Source of the DNA: Pseudomonas paeninsulae
GTDB taxonomy: Bacteria > Pseudomonadota > Gammaproteobacteria > Pseudomonadales > Pseudomonadaceae
DNA length: 64,000 nt
Reading direction: 5' to 3'
Assembly: GCF_035621475.1 (NCBI RefSeq)
Contig: NZ_CP141799.1
Location: 3,956,501 to 4,020,500 of the forward strand
Shown: positions 45,572 through 55,179 of the stretch, piece by piece
Position numbering within the stretch: position 1 is the stretch's first letter
How the letters are laid out: every line of letters starts with the position of its first letter
Program-made: the position numbers and the translations under genes
The notes under the pieces: generated by a model
What the model was told of the DNA's origin: nothing
Databases searched by the model: none
Seen by the model: the letters and a program-made list of their open reading frames with translations, nothing else

Positions 45572-46945
45572 CTACATCTTCGGCATACCGCCCGGCATCA
45601 TACCGCCCATGCCACGCATCATCTTGGCCATGCCGCCCTTGGCCGTGAATTTCTTCATCATCTTCTGCATCTGCTTGTGCTGCTTGATCAGGCGACCGAT
45701 ATCCTGCACCTGAGTCCCGGAACCCATGGCGATACGGCGCTTGCGCGAACCGCTGATGACTTCAGGATCACGTCGCTCGCCCGGGGTCATCGAATTGATG
45801 ATGGCCTCCATCTGCTTGAACTGCTTCTCGGCCGCACCCTGGGCGTTGCCCATCTGCGCCGGGTTGACGCCACCCATCTGCGGCAACTTGTCCATCAGGC
45901 CGCCGAGCCCACCCATGCTCTTCATCTGCTGCAACTGGTCACGGAAGTCTTCGAGATCGAAGCCCTTGCCCTTCTTCAGCTTCTTGGTCAGCTTGTCGGC
46001 TTTCTCGCGATCGAGGGTCTGCTCGGCCTGCTCGATCAGGCTGAGTACATCGCCCATGCCGAGGATGCGCGAAGCGATACGATCCGGATGGAACGGCTCC
46101 AGCGCATCACTCTTCTCGCCCATACCGATAAACTTGATCGGCTTGCCGGTGATATGCCGCACCGACAAGGCCGCACCACCACGCGCATCACCATCGACCT
46201 TGGTCAACACCACACCGGTCAGCGGTAACGCATCACCGAAGGCCTTGGCGGTATTGGCAGCATCCTGACCGGTCATCGCATCGACCACGAACAAGGTCTC
46301 GGCCGGCTTGATCGCCGCATGCAGCGCCTGAATCTCTGCCATCATTTCGGCATCGATGGCCAGGCGACCGGCGGTATCGACGATCACCACATCGATGAAT
46401 TTGAGCCTGGCTTCCTTGATTGCCGCCTCGGCAATCGCCACCGGCTTCTGACTGAGGTCCGAGGGAAAGAAGGTCACCCCGACCTCGGCAGCCAGGGTTT
46501 CCAACTGTTTGATTGCCGCGGGACGGTAAACGTCGGCGGACACAACCATGACGGTCTTCTTCTTGCGCTCCTTGAGAAAGCGCGCCAGCTTGCCGACCGT
46601 GGTGGTTTTACCGGCGCCCTGCAGACCCGCCATCAGCACCACGGCGGGCGGCACGGCATTCAGCGCCAGGTCTTCGTTGGCCGCGCCCATCAGCGCTTCC
46701 AGTTCGGCACGCACGATCTTCACGAAAGCCTGGCCCGGCGTCAGGCTTTTCGACACCTCGGTACCGACCGCACGGTCTTTGACCTTGCCTACGAAGTCCT
46801 TGACCACCGGCAACGCGACGTCAGCTTCGAGCAACGCCATGCGCACTTCGCGCAAGGTGTCCTTGATATTGTCTTCTGTCAGCCGGGCTTTGCCAGTGAC
46901 ATTGCGCAGCGTCTGCGAGAGGCGGTCGGTCAGATTTTCGAACAT
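45572..46945 (-). CDS. ffh: Signal recognition particle protein Ffh
   Basis: This 457-residue SRP GTPase targets membrane proteins with 4.5S RNA. The N domain is followed by the G domain: G1 GLQGAGKTTTVGKLA (about 108), DVYRPAAIKQLETLA, G3 VDTAGRLAID and G4 TKVDGDARGG. The C-terminal M domain is methionine-rich (KQMQKMMKKFTAKGGMAKMM, then RGMGGMMPGG), as needed for signal-peptide binding. The RNA-binding motif GSGTQVQDIGRLIKQ is present. It is transcribed divergently from the CcsA-like gene. Confidence 0.98.
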   Translation of the reverse strand: MFENLTDRLSQTLRNVTGKARLTEDNIKDTLREVRMALLEADVALPVVKDFVGKVKDRAVGTEVSKSLTPGQAFVKIVRAELEALMGAANEDLALNAVPPAVVLMAGLQGAGKTTTVGKLARFLKERKKKTVMVVSADVYRPAAIKQLETLAAEVGVTFFPSDLSQKPVAIAEAAIKEARLKFIDVVIVDTAGRLAIDAEMMAEIQALHAAIKPAETLFVVDAMTGQDAANTAKAFGDALPLTGVVLTKVDGDARGGAALSVRHITGKPIKFIGMGEKSDALEPFHPDRIASRILGMGDVLSLIEQAEQTLDREKADKLTKKLKKGKGFDLEDFRDQLQQMKSMGGLGGLMDKLPQMGGVNPAQMGNAQGAAEKQFKQMEAIINSMTPGERRDPEVISGSRKRRIAMGSGTQVQDIGRLIKQHKQMQKMMKKFTAKGGMAKMMRGMGGMMPGGMPKM

Positions 46946-47102
46946 GCACGTTCCTTTCAGGCCCTATCGAGCCGAGGGTGGGCTTGCAACAGACCAGCGA
47001 TTATATCGGAGACTCCCACCCACCGACACTGTCAGCGGTCTTTCGTGAAATGCTCGTTGTATGCCACACTCAGCGCCTTTCGGGCTTGCCTAACAAGGAT
47101 TT

Positions 47103-47903
47103 ATGCACCCTCTGCTTCCCAGCCTCGCTGCTGCCAGTCTCTATGCCGGCGCCACCTTCTACCAAGGTCTGCGCCTCAGCCAGCGCAGTACGCCCGACAA
47201 ACGCCTGCTGGTGCTACTCGGCGTGCTTGCCCTGCTCTTCCATGGTGCCAGCCTGTTTTTGCAGATGAGCCACGCGTCCGGCCTGTCGCTCGACTTCTTC
47301 AATGCCGCCAGCCTGATCGCCTATGCCGTGATCGCACTGACCCTGCTCGCCTGCGCCCGCATCCCGGTAGAAAATCTGCTGCTGCTGCTATTCCCGCTGG
47401 GTGGCCTGACCGTATTACTGGCGCAGCTCATGCCGTCCGGCACCCTCAAGTCGATCAATGAAGCGCCAGGTATTCTCGCCCACATCCTGCTGTCGATCAT
47501 GGCCTACGGCATGCTGACCATTGCCGTGTTCCAGGCACTGCTGCTATTGCTGCAGGATCATCAGCTCAAGCACAAGCACCCGTCTGGACTGATCAGGAAC
47601 TTCCCCCCGCTGCAAACCATGGAAAGCCTGTTGTTCGGCTTTCTCTGGGCCGGCTGGATCCTGCTGTCGCTGTCATTGCTGTCCGGCGCGATCTTCATCG
47701 ATGACCTGCTTGCCCAGCACCTTGTGCATAAAACCATCCTTTCCTGCTTCGCCTGGATCGTCTTCGCCGTCCTGCTCTGGGGCCGCCACCAGCTCGGCTG
47801 GCGCGGGCACAAGGCAATCCGCTGGACCCTGGCCGGCTTCTGCCTACTGATGCTGGCCTACTTCGGCAGCAAGCTGGTTCGCGAATTCATTCTGCATATC
47901 TAG
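47103..47903 (+). CDS. CcsA/YpjD-like inner-membrane protein
   Basis: This 266-residue protein has about eight membrane segments (for example LLLLLFPLGGLTVLLAQLMP, GILAHILLSIMAYGMLTIAV). The pattern belongs to the cytochrome c assembly (CcsA/CcmF-like) family as the short YpjD type encoded next to ffh. The lost tryptophan-rich WWD motif of true haem-handling proteins is not seen, so a haem role is uncertain. It is followed after nine bases by the CorC-like gene. Confidence 0.88.
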   Translation: MHPLLPSLAAASLYAGATFYQGLRLSQRSTPDKRLLVLLGVLALLFHGASLFLQMSHASGLSLDFFNAASLIAYAVIALTLLACARIPVENLLLLLFPLGGLTVLLAQLMPSGTLKSINEAPGILAHILLSIMAYGMLTIAVFQALLLLLQDHQLKHKHPSGLIRNFPPLQTMESLLFGFLWAGWILLSLSLLSGAIFIDDLLAQHLVHKTILSCFAWIVFAVLLWGRHQLGWRGHKAIRWTLAGFCLLMLAYFGSKLVREFILHI

Positions 47904-47912
47904 GCCATTTCC

Positions 47913-49199
47913 GTGGACAACGCTCACCCTGGCTTTCTGCTCGGCCTGCTGATTTTCCTGCTCGCCTGCTCGGCGTTCTTCTCCAGCTCGGAAACCGGCA
48001 TCCTCAGCCTCAATCGTTATCGCCTGCGCCATCTGGCCAAAGAAGGGCACCGTGGCGCCAAGCGGGTCAGCGACCTGCTCAGCCGCCCGGATCGCCTGCT
48101 CGGCACCATTCTGATCGGCAACAACTTCGTCAATATTCTCGCCTCGGCCATCGCCACCGTGCTGGCCATTCAGCTCTGGGGCGAAGCAGGGATCGCGATC
48201 GCCACCATAGGCCTGACCCTGGCGCTGCTGATTTTCGGTGAAATCACCCCGAAAACCCTGGCCGCCCTGCACCCGGAAAAAGTTGCCTACCCGTTCAGCC
48301 TGCCGCTGCTGATACTGCTCAAACTGTTCTACCCGCTGGTCATCCTGCTCGGCTGGATCAGCAACGGCCTGCTCAGGCTACTGGGTGTCGACCCGGCCAG
48401 TAAAAACAACGACAGCTTGACCACCGAGGAACTGCGCAGCGTGGTGCGCGAGTCCGGCCATGAACTGCCGAAAAACCGCCAGAACATGCTGCTCGGCATC
48501 CTCGACCTGGAGAAGGTCACGGTCGACGACATCATGATCCCGCGCAACGAAGTCACCGGCATCGACCTGGAAAACGATATCGAGACCATCATCAACCTGC
48601 TCACCACCACGACTCACACGCGCCTGCCTGTGTTTCGCCACGACATCAACCAGGTCGAAGGCATCGTGCACATGCGCCAGATCGCACGCCTGATGGGGCA
48701 CAACCAGCTGACCAAGGAAGACTTGCTCGCCGCCTGCAACGAACCCTACTTCGTGCCGGAGAACACACCGCTATCGACTCAGCTGATTAACTTCCAGAAA
48801 CAGAAACGCCGGATCGGCATCGTCGTCGACGAGTACGGCGATGTGATTGGCATCGTGACTCTGGAAGACATCCTCGAAGAAATTGTCGGTGACTTCAGCA
48901 ATCAGGACACCCTGCGCAGCCCGGACATTCATCCGCAAGAAGATGGCACCCAGGTCATCGATGGCGCCGCGTACATTCGCGAGGTCAACAAGACGCTCGG
49001 CTGGCACCTGCCCTGCGACGGCCCCAAGACCCTTAACGGCCTGATCACCGAAGCGCTGGAAAGCATCCCTGACAGTGCTGTGTGCCTGAAGATCGGCCCT
49101 TACCGCCTGGAAATCCTGCAGTCGTCGGAGAATCGGGTGAAAAGCGTACGAGCCTGGAAGACCAGCGCTACGGCACCGAGCGAAACACCGGCAGACTAG
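47913..49199 (+). CDS. CNNM/CorC-family transporter-associated protein (DUF21-CBS-CorC)
   Basis: This 428-residue membrane protein starts at the GTG at 47913, nine bases after the previous stop. The N-terminal DUF21 region contains four hydrophobic segments (GFLLGLLIFLLACSAFFSSS, ETGILSLNRYRLRHLAKEG, ILASAIATVLAIQLWGEAG). A pair of CBS domains follows (about 205-325: DIMIPRNEVTGIDLENDIET, GIVVDEYGDVIGIVTLEDIL), then a C-terminal CorC_HlyC domain (DGAAYIREVNKTLGWHLP). Homologues export or regulate magnesium or cobalt; the ion here is unknown. The stop codon TAG is part of the CTAG end of the repeat at 49196. Confidence 0.92.
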   Translation: MDNAHPGFLLGLLIFLLACSAFFSSSETGILSLNRYRLRHLAKEGHRGAKRVSDLLSRPDRLLGTILIGNNFVNILASAIATVLAIQLWGEAGIAIATIGLTLALLIFGEITPKTLAALHPEKVAYPFSLPLLILLKLFYPLVILLGWISNGLLRLLGVDPASKNNDSLTTEELRSVVRESGHELPKNRQNMLLGILDLEKVTVDDIMIPRNEVTGIDLENDIETIINLLTTTTHTRLPVFRHDINQVEGIVHMRQIARLMGHNQLTKEDLLAACNEPYFVPENTPLSTQLINFQKQKRRIGIVVDEYGDVIGIVTLEDILEEIVGDFSNQDTLRSPDIHPQEDGTQVIDGAAYIREVNKTLGWHLPCDGPKTLNGLITEALESIPDSAVCLKIGPYRLEILQSSENRVKSVRAWKTSATAPSETPAD

Positions 49200-49351
49200 T
49201 GGCTGGTGCGGTGAGTTGGTTAACTCAAGGCGGATACCTGAGGCTCTGAGACACGTCGCCTGCGACGAGTCATGGTCCGCCCTGGCGAGGAACAACATCA
49301 GGGCCTCAGGCGCCGAAATTGACTACTCGAGCCGACCAAACAGTCCACTAG
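49196..49351 (+). repeat. CTAG-ended inverted-repeat element, copy 2 (MITE-like)
   Basis: This 156-base element is flanked by CTAG at 49196-49199 and 49348-49351. The ends (CTAGTGGCTGGTGCGG and, inverted, CTAGTGGACTGTTTGG) are related but less perfect than in copy 1. It shares GGTTAACTCAAG, ACCTGAGGCTCTGAGA and CAGGGCCTCAGGCGCCGA with copy 3. It lies between two convergent genes and contributes the stop codons of both. Confidence 0.75.
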
Positions 49352-50057
49352 CCGCCAGGCCCTCGGCCCAGGCCCGATAACCGAGACTCGATGGGTGGTA
49401 GCCGTCGACCGCCAGGTAATCCGCGGAAAACTCCAGACTCAGCGGATGATGCTCCACCCCGAGGCGAGCGGCGAGCTGGAGCAAGCAGGTATCGAGCAAG
49501 GCTGCACGCACGCCGAACACCTGCCGTAGCAGCCAGGGCAAGGCACTGAAATGCTGCAGCGGTGGCACACCGCTGAACGCCACCTGCGCACCACGCTGAG
49601 CCAGCGCCTCGGCCATGTTGCCGAGCGCAACGCGCCAGCACTGCAGCGACGTGAGATGGCTGGCGTCGTTGACACCGAAGACCAACAGCGCCAGATCGAA
49701 CGGCTCGTCCAGCACCTGCGGCAACAACCGCTCACACGCCTGCGCGGCGGTGATGCCATTTTCACCACAGGCACGCCAGGCCACCGGCCTGCCTTGCCGA
49801 ACCGCCAGCGCCTCGGCCAACTGCCCCACCAGCGCCGCCCGCAAGCAGCTCACGCCAACACCCACCACCGTGGATTCACCCAACACCAGCAAGCGCAATG
49901 GCTCGCCCGCCAGGTCAGCCCCAGCCAACCCGCGCTGCGGACCTTCGGCTGGCGGCAGCCTAAGTGCCTGCCTGCGCGTGCGTATGGCTAGCGGCACCAG
50001 CACAGGCGACAAAGCCAGCACCGTCAGCCACCAGGCATATGCGCGCAGCGGGCTCAC
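49323..50057 (-). CDS. SGNH/GDSL-family hydrolase
   Basis: This 244-residue protein begins with an N-terminal hydrophobic segment ([19 protein letters not shown]). The SGNH blocks are [12 protein letters not shown] (serine, GES in place of GDS, about 57), the glycine of [21 protein letters not shown] (Asn, about 126) and the Asp-His pair [10 protein letters not shown] near 218-222. The start is a GTG overlapping the purT stop (GTGA). The last residues SGLFGRLE and the stop are encoded inside the terminal repeat of the element at 49196, so its C-terminus may differ from relatives. Substrate unknown; it may be an esterase or acyl hydrolase. Confidence 0.85.
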   Translation of the reverse strand: MSPLRAYAWWLTVLALSPVLVPLAIRTRRQALRLPPAEGPQRGLAGADLAGEPLRLLVLGESTVVGVGVSCLRAALVGQLAEALAVRQGRPVAWRACGENGITAAQACERLLPQVLDEPFDLALLVFGVNDASHLTSLQCWRVALGNMAEALAQRGAQVAFSGVPPLQHFSALPWLLRQVFGVRAALLDTCLLQLAARLGVEHHPLSLEFSADYLAVDGYHPSSLGYRAWAEGLAASGLFGRLE

Positions 50058-51235
50058 AGCTCGACGCAGACCGCCTGCGCCGCACGAGTGGCCTTGTCAC
50101 GCGCCGCCTGCAGCGACTCATCGCGCGCCAAGGCCACCCCCATGCGCCGCTGACCACTGACTTCGGGCTTGCCGAACAAACGCAGCGCCGTGTCCGGTTC
50201 GGCCAACGCCGCAGCGAGATTGGCAAAACTGACCTGCCGCGATTCACCCTGCACCAGCAGCACCGCCGACGCGGAGGGGCCGAGCTGACGAATAAGCGGA
50301 ATCGGCAGGCCGAGAATGGCCCGCGCATGCAGGGCGAACTCGGACAGATCTTGGGAAATCAGCGTGACCAGACCGGTATCGTGGGGACGCGGCGAGACTT
50401 CGCAGAACCAGACCTGATCGCCCTTGACGAACAACTCGACGCCAAACAGACCGCGACCGCCCAGCGCGTCCGTGACGGCCAGGGCAATGCGCTCGGCCTC
50501 GGCCTGGGCCTTCGCACTCATCGGCTGCGGCTGCCAGGATTCCTGATAGTCGCCCTTGACCTGACGGTGGCCGACCGGCGCACAGAAGCTGGTGCCGCCG
50601 GCATGCCGCACCGTCAGCAGGGCAATCTCATAGTCGAAATCGATAAAGCCCTCGACGATCACTCGCCCCTGACCGGCGCGACCACCCGCCTGGGCGTACT
50701 CCCAGGCCGCCTGCAGGTCATCGATAGTTTTCAGCAGCGACTGGCCTTTACCCGACGAGCTCATGATCGGCTTGATCAGACAGGGAAAGCCGATCTGCTG
50801 CACCGCCGCCCGGCACGCCTCGAGCGAGTCGGCAAACTGGTATGGCGAAGTCGGCAAGCCCAACTCTTCGGCCGCGAGACGGCGGATACCCTCGCGGTTC
50901 ATGGTCAACTGCGCGGCACGGGCGCTGGGAATCACGGTAAAACCTTCGCTCTCCAGCTCGACCAGCGTCGCCGTGGCAATCGCCTCGATCTCGGGCACGA
51001 TGTAATGCGGCTGTTCCAACTCGATCACCGCACGCAACGCCGCGCCATCGAGCATATCGATCACATGGCTGCGATGTGCCACCTGCATCGCCGGGGCATT
51101 GACATAGCGATCCACGGCGATCACCTCGACGCCGAGGCGCTGCAGTTCGATCACCACTTCCTTGCCCAGCTCACCAGAGCCACAGAGCAAGACGCGAGTC
51201 GCACTCGGCGACAATGGGGTTCCGATACGGGGCAT
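50054..51235 (-). CDS. purT: Formate-dependent phosphoribosylglycinamide formyltransferase
   Basis: This ATP-grasp enzyme makes FGAR from GAR, ATP and formate. From the ATG at 51235 after GAGGAG it has 393 residues; the frame continues upstream to 51322 without similarity. Blocks: [75 protein letters not shown] and [16 protein letters not shown]. It overlaps the following SGNH gene by four bases. PurL, the next enzyme of the pathway, is encoded 5 kb away in the window. Confidence 0.97.
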   Translation of the reverse strand: MPRIGTPLSPSATRVLLCGSGELGKEVVIELQRLGVEVIAVDRYVNAPAMQVAHRSHVIDMLDGAALRAVIELEQPHYIVPEIEAIATATLVELESEGFTVIPSARAAQLTMNREGIRRLAAEELGLPTSPYQFADSLEACRAAVQQIGFPCLIKPIMSSSGKGQSLLKTIDDLQAAWEYAQAGGRAGQGRVIVEGFIDFDYEIALLTVRHAGGTSFCAPVGHRQVKGDYQESWQPQPMSAKAQAEAERIALAVTDALGGRGLFGVELFVKGDQVWFCEVSPRPHDTGLVTLISQDLSEFALHARAILGLPIPLIRQLGPSASAVLLVQGESRQVSFANLAAALAEPDTALRLFGKPEVSGQRRMGVALARDESLQAARDKATRAAQAVCVEL

Positions 51236-51282
51236 GAAGGCTCCTCGAACTAACAGGGATACAAGGCCACCAGGCAGTGGAG

Positions 51283-51471
51283 TTAGAGCAGTACACCCTG
51301 GGCTTGCGCCCGCGCATGACAAAGCAGCAACACCTGACGACGCTCGGCATTGCCCATGCGGCCCCAGCGGGTGATTTCGGCAACATTACGCTGGCAACCG
51401 ATACAGATGTCGTCATCGTCCAGCGCACATATCTGCACGCAGGGCGAGACAACGGGGCGTTCGTGCCCCAT
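51283..51471 (-). CDS. DUF1289 family small cysteine-rich protein
   Basis: This 62-residue protein carries the DUF1289 pattern: [20 protein letters not shown] with four cysteines in CxxxC-x(7)-CxGC form, followed by [17 protein letters not shown]. The cysteines suggest a metal or iron-sulfur site, but function is unknown. Its ATG overlaps the stop of the carbonic anhydrase-like gene by one base (TGATG arrangement), so it is translationally coupled to it. Confidence 0.88.
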   Translation of the reverse strand: MGHERPVVSPCVQICALDDDDICIGCQRNVAEITRWGRMGNAERRQVLLLCHARAQAQGVLL

Positions 51472-51995
51472 CAGTCTTCCTGCTCGACCAGGTCGCGCGC
51501 GTAACGCTGAGCGTTATGCGCATAGTGCGCGGCGCTGGCCTCGAGCATGGTCTTTTGCGCCTCGCTCAGCTCGCGCACCACCTTGCCTGGCGAACCGATT
51601 ACCAGGGAGCCGTCGGGAATTTCCTTGCCTTCGCCGATCAGGGTGTTGGCGCCGATGATGCAGTACTTGCCGATTTTCGCGCCGTTGAGCACCACCGCAT
51701 TGATGCCAATCAGGCTGTAATCGCCGACCGTGCAGCCATGCAGCATGGCGTTATGGCCGATGGTCACGCCCTTGCCGAGCGTCAGCGGAAAGCCCATGTC
51801 GGTATGCATCACGGTGCCGTCCTGCACGTTGCTCTGCTCGCCGATGTGGATCAGCTCGTTGTCGCCGCGCAACACCGCGCCGAACCAGACGCTGGCACCC
51901 TGCTCCAGCTTGACCTTGCCGACCAGCGTGGCGTTCGGTGCCACCCAGCTCTCGGGGTGGACGTCGACGCTGGATTGCCCCAGGCGATATTTCAT
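51471..51995 (-). CDS. Gamma-carbonic anhydrase-like hexapeptide-repeat protein
   Basis: From the ATG at 51995 the protein has 174 residues of left-handed beta-helix hexapeptide repeats. The metal-binding histidines of gamma-class enzymes are visible in [22 protein letters not shown] ([12 protein letters not shown] spacing). [20 protein letters not shown] precedes them. Homologues include YrdA/CaiE-type proteins that bind zinc; activity as carbonic anhydrase is not certain. It is coupled to the DUF1289 gene downstream. Confidence 0.92.
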   Translation of the reverse strand: MKYRLGQSSVDVHPESWVAPNATLVGKVKLEQGASVWFGAVLRGDNELIHIGEQSNVQDGTVMHTDMGFPLTLGKGVTIGHNAMLHGCTVGDYSLIGINAVVLNGAKIGKYCIIGANTLIGEGKEIPDGSLVIGSPGKVVRELSEAQKTMLEASAAHYAHNAQRYARDLVEQED

Positions 51996-52037
51996 TGATT
52001 GACCCTCGTTTCGCGATTGATCTGCGCTTTCGCGCAA

Positions 52038-52640
52038 TTAGCGGAGCGTGATGAAGTGCTCAGATGGTTGATGCAGATTGATGTCGGCGTCATAGACCAG
52101 ATTGACCAGTTCCACCAGCATGATCGCAGTAAGCCCCCAGATCTTGTATTCGCCATAACGGTAACTCGGCACGTACCAGCTCTGCCCGAGGTAGTCGATG
52201 CGATGGGTCATCTCGCGCGGATCGCCGCGAAAGAACTCCAGGGGCACCGAGAACACCGAGGCGATTTCATCATCGTTGGCCAGGTATTCGACGTAATCCG
52301 GCACCAGCCCGACGTAGGGCGTGACCTGAATGCCGTGACGCGAAATCAGGGTGCTGAGCGGCCCGATCACCTCGACCAGCCCCGGCGCCAGACCGATTTC
52401 CTCTTCGGCCTCACGCAGTGCGGTACGAATCAGATCGGCATCTTCCGGATCCCGTCGACCGCCGGGAAAAGCCACCTCGCCGCCGTGAGTGGACAGGCCA
52501 CTGGCGCGCAAGGTCAACACCACTTCCGGTTGGTCGTTGCGGGTGAGAGGAACCAACACCGCCGCCTCGGGGAAGTTGCGGTCAGTCTCCAGAAGACGCG
52601 GGTTGTAGCCGCGCACGCGGTGGAGCAGATCGTCCAGCAT
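52038..52640 (-). CDS. NUDIX hydrolase, coenzyme A pyrophosphatase type (NudL/YeaB-like)
   Basis: This 200-residue protein has the NUDIX box GGEVAFPGGRRDPEDADLIR followed by TALREAEEEIGL (about 53-85). The preceding LTRNDQPEVVLTLRASGLSTH resembles the CoA pyrophosphatase signature family. Such enzymes cleave CoA or acyl-CoA to 4'-phosphopantetheine and 3',5'-ADP. It lies 42 bases upstream of the carbonic anhydrase-like gene, in the same direction. Confidence 0.9.
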   Translation of the reverse strand: MLDDLLHRVRGYNPRLLETDRNFPEAAVLVPLTRNDQPEVVLTLRASGLSTHGGEVAFPGGRRDPEDADLIRTALREAEEEIGLAPGLVEVIGPLSTLISRHGIQVTPYVGLVPDYVEYLANDDEIASVFSVPLEFFRGDPREMTHRIDYLGQSWYVPSYRYGEYKIWGLTAIMLVELVNLVYDADINLHQPSEHFITLR

Positions 52641-52807
52641 GGAGATTCTCAGTCTTTATTCTTGTTTCGATGATTGCACGAAAGTCACCCTCGCCCCAAG
52701 CTCGGCAACGCTCGCGACGATCATTCAGGGAGTCGCTGCAGCGCCTGATCGCGCTTGCCGCCCGGCCCCATCACGCGCCAAAATGTGGGTGACAAAGAGG
52801 ATTCCCC

Positions 52808-53365
52808 ATGAAGTTCTGCAGCCAGTGCGGCAGCCCTGTGACCCTGAAAATCCCCGAGGGCGACAACCGCTTGCGCCATGTGTGCGAGCACTGCCACACC
52901 ATTCATTACCAGAACCCGCGAATAGTCGCCGGCTGCTTGCCGGTGTGGGGCCAGCGCGTACTGTTGTGCCGCCGCGCCATAGAACCGCGTCGTGGTTTCT
53001 GGACCCTGCCGGCCGGCTTCATGGAGAACGGTGAAACCCTGGAGCAGGCTGCTGCGCGCGAAACCCACGAGGAAGCCTGCGCCCGGGTACACGACCTGAA
53101 CCTCTACACCCTGTTCGACCTGCCGCATATCAATCAGGTGTACCTGTTCTTCCGTGCCGAACTGGCTGACCTGGATTTCGCTGTTGGCGAAGAGAGCCTC
53201 GAAGTGCAGCTATTCGAGGAATCCGAGATCCCCTGGTCTGAGCTGGCTTTCCCGACTATCGGGCGTACCTTAGAATGCTACTTTGCTGACCGCCGGCAGC
53301 ACGTTTACCCGGTACGCAACGAACCGCTGGAAGCCTTGCGCGCACACTACAAGAAAGTTCATTGA
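52808..53365 (+). CDS. NUDIX hydrolase with N-terminal zinc ribbon
   Basis: This 185-residue protein begins with a zinc ribbon (MKFCSQCGSPVTLKI, CEHCHTIHYQNPRIV: four cysteines). The NUDIX box is GFMENGETLEQAAARETHEE followed by A (about 75-95), preceded by WTLPAG. This layout occurs in a group of NUDIX enzymes related to NudC-like and ADP-ribose pyrophosphatases; the substrate is unknown. It is the first of two plus-strand genes, 19 bases before the L,D-transpeptidase. Confidence 0.9.
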   Translation: MKFCSQCGSPVTLKIPEGDNRLRHVCEHCHTIHYQNPRIVAGCLPVWGQRVLLCRRAIEPRRGFWTLPAGFMENGETLEQAAARETHEEACARVHDLNLYTLFDLPHINQVYLFFRAELADLDFAVGEESLEVQLFEESEIPWSELAFPTIGRTLECYFADRRQHVYPVRNEPLEALRAHYKKVH

Positions 53366-53384
53366 TCCCCGGGATACCGCTCCG

Positions 53385-53888
53385 ATGCGCTGGTTACTCA
53401 TTCTGCTCTGTTTGTCCCTTACCGCTAATGTTCACGCCACTGCCACGCCCATGCAGGAGGCCCCGCTGATCGACAAGGTACTGGTGGTCAAGTCGGAACG
53501 CCGACTGCACCTGATCAGCCGCGGCGAAACACTCAAATCCTACCGGGTGTCCCTCGGCAAGCAGGCCAATGGCGCCAAACAACGCGAGGGCGATCGGCGC
53601 ACGCCGGAAGGCTTCTATTGGATCGATTGGCGTAAAACCAGCGAGAAATACCAACTGTCCTTGCACATCTCCTACCCCAATGCCCGCGATCAGGCCCACG
53701 CCCGCGCGCAAGGCGTGCCACCCGGCGGCATGATCATGATTCACGGCACGCCGCTGGACGAGGAGTACCCGGAGTGGTTCTTCCACACACTGGACTGGAC
53801 CGAAGGCTGTATCGCCATGAAAAACGATGACATCCGTGAAATCTGGAGCCTGGTCAAGGACGGCACCCTGATCGAGATCAGGCCCTGA
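53385..53888 (+). CDS. L,D-transpeptidase family protein (YkuD domain)
   Basis: From the ATG at 53385 the protein has 167 residues with a signal peptide (MRWLLILLCLSLTANVHATA). The YkuD catalytic motif appears as MIMIHGTP (His about 119) and WTEGCIAMKNDDI (Cys about 144), the usual HxX14-17-S/TxGCxA/R order, with TEG replacing SHG. Such enzymes crosslink peptidoglycan or attach lipoproteins to it in the periplasm. The gene follows the NUDIX gene closely. Confidence 0.9.
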   Translation: MRWLLILLCLSLTANVHATATPMQEAPLIDKVLVVKSERRLHLISRGETLKSYRVSLGKQANGAKQREGDRRTPEGFYWIDWRKTSEKYQLSLHISYPNARDQAHARAQGVPPGGMIMIHGTPLDEEYPEWFFHTLDWTEGCIAMKNDDIREIWSLVKDGTLIEIRP

Positions 53889-54062
53889 TGGCCGCAAGGC
53901 CTTCTCTTGCGGCCCATGGCTTGGCGCTTGCGCCATTCGCTCATTGCTGGGTTGCGGACAAATCCGCCCGTCAGCCTGCACGCGTCGCGAAAGCAAAGAT
54001 TTGCACACGTTAATCTTGCGCGATAACTTATTGTGCTAATCACCTGATCGCGGGATCGCCCC

Positions 54063-54512
54063 ATGACCCAGCCCCACACCTGCGCCGCGCTATTGCTGGA
54101 CAACCAGCTGTGCTTCGCCCTGTATTCGACCTCCCTGCTGATGACTAAGGCCTACAAGCCGCTGCTGCAGAGCATCGGCCTGACCTACCCGCAGTACCTG
54201 GCCATGCTGGTGCTGTGGGAACGCGACGGCATCACCGTCGGCGAGATCAGCGCCCGCCTGTTGACCGACCCCGGTTCGCTGACGCCACTGCTCAAGCGCC
54301 TGGAAGCCGAAGGCCTGCTCAAGCGCACCCGTAGCAGCGTTGACGAGCGCGTGGTCGAGCTGTACCTGACCGAACAGGGCTGTGCCCTGCAACAGCAGGC
54401 CGAGCGCTTCCCCGCTTGCATAGTCGAGGCCAGCGGGCACAGCACGGCCGAGCTAATGGCGCTCAAGGAGGAAGTGCTAGCCCTGCGCAACAAGCTACAA
54501 CAGTCGCTCTAA
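54063..54512 (+). CDS. ohrR: MarR-family organic-hydroperoxide-sensing repressor OhrR
   Basis: This 149-residue regulator has a MarR winged helix (VGEISARLLTDPGSLTPLLK, RLEAEGLLKRTRSSVDERVV). The peroxide-sensing cysteine is C17 in LLDNQLCFALYSTS, and a second cysteine lies in LTEQGCALQQQ, fitting the two-cysteine OhrR class. Oxidation of C17 releases the repressor from DNA. It lies upstream of ohr in the same direction, and the AT-rich gap between them would contain its operator. Confidence 0.94.
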   Translation: MTQPHTCAALLLDNQLCFALYSTSLLMTKAYKPLLQSIGLTYPQYLAMLVLWERDGITVGEISARLLTDPGSLTPLLKRLEAEGLLKRTRSSVDERVVELYLTEQGCALQQQAERFPACIVEASGHSTAELMALKEEVLALRNKLQQSL

Positions 54513-54741
54513 CCCAGGTACCGGCGCACCCTGCCGATCGCTAGTCTTTGTCCCCGCCCCGCCCCGCCAACGCCCCGCCTGAAATTCGCAGCCAGCCCCA
54601 CTTATTCCATAAAATACAAATGCGTATAACTATTTAATCTTATAAATATATTGCGCACTAAATTAAATCGAACTAAATTTCAGCCACGCACTTACTTTGC
54701 GCGCAATACTTTAGGCAACAAACTAACCGGGAGACATCGCC
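54513..54741. promoter_or_regulatory. AT-rich ohrR-ohr intergenic region with candidate operators
   Basis: This stretch is strikingly AT-rich against its neighbours. TTGCGCGCAA (54697-54706) is a perfect palindrome 36 bases before the ohr start, and TATTGCGCACTA (54649-54660) is a near match. TTGCGCGATAA (54016-54026) lies upstream of ohrR. These are plausible OhrR binding sites, but this is inferred from position and repetition only. Confidence 0.45.
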
Positions 54742-55170
54742 ATGCAAACCATCCAAGCCCTTTACACCGCTAGCGCCACCGCCACTGGTGGGCGTGACGG
54801 CCGCGCCGTTTCCTCCGACGGTTTCCTCGACGTGAAACTGACCACCCCGCGCGAACTGGGCGGCCAGGGCGGCGAAGCGAGCAACCCGGAACAGCTGTTC
54901 GCTGCCGGCTACTCGGCCTGCTTCATCGGTGCGCTGAAGTTCGTCGCCAGCCAGAAGAAACTGGCCCTGCCGGCAGACACCTCGATCACTGGCAAGGTCG
55001 GCATCGGCCAGATTCCCGGTGGCTTCGGCCTGGAAGTGCAACTCAACATCAGCCTGCCGGGCCTTGCACAGGCCGCCGCCGAGGAACTGGTCGACGCAGC
55101 TCACCAGGTCTGCCCGTACTCCAACGCCACCCGCGGCAACATTGACGTACGCCTGAACGTCGCCGTCTGA
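54742..55170 (+). CDS. ohr: Organic hydroperoxide resistance protein Ohr
   Basis: This 142-residue OsmC-family thiol peroxidase detoxifies organic hydroperoxides. The two redox cysteines are in [14 protein letters not shown] (about 60) and [14 protein letters not shown] (about 124), with the family arginine in [11 protein letters not shown]. It is known to use lipoyl or dihydrolipoamide reductants. GGGAG lies ten bases before the ATG. It is followed, ten bases after the stop, by the third copy of the CTAG-type repeat. Confidence 0.97.
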   Translation: MQTIQALYTASATATGGRDGRAVSSDGFLDVKLTTPRELGGQGGEASNPEQLFAAGYSACFIGALKFVASQKKLALPADTSITGKVGIGQIPGGFGLEVQLNISLPGLAQAAAEELVDAAHQVCPYSNATRGNIDVRLNVAV

Positions 55171-55179
55171 AACGCGCAC

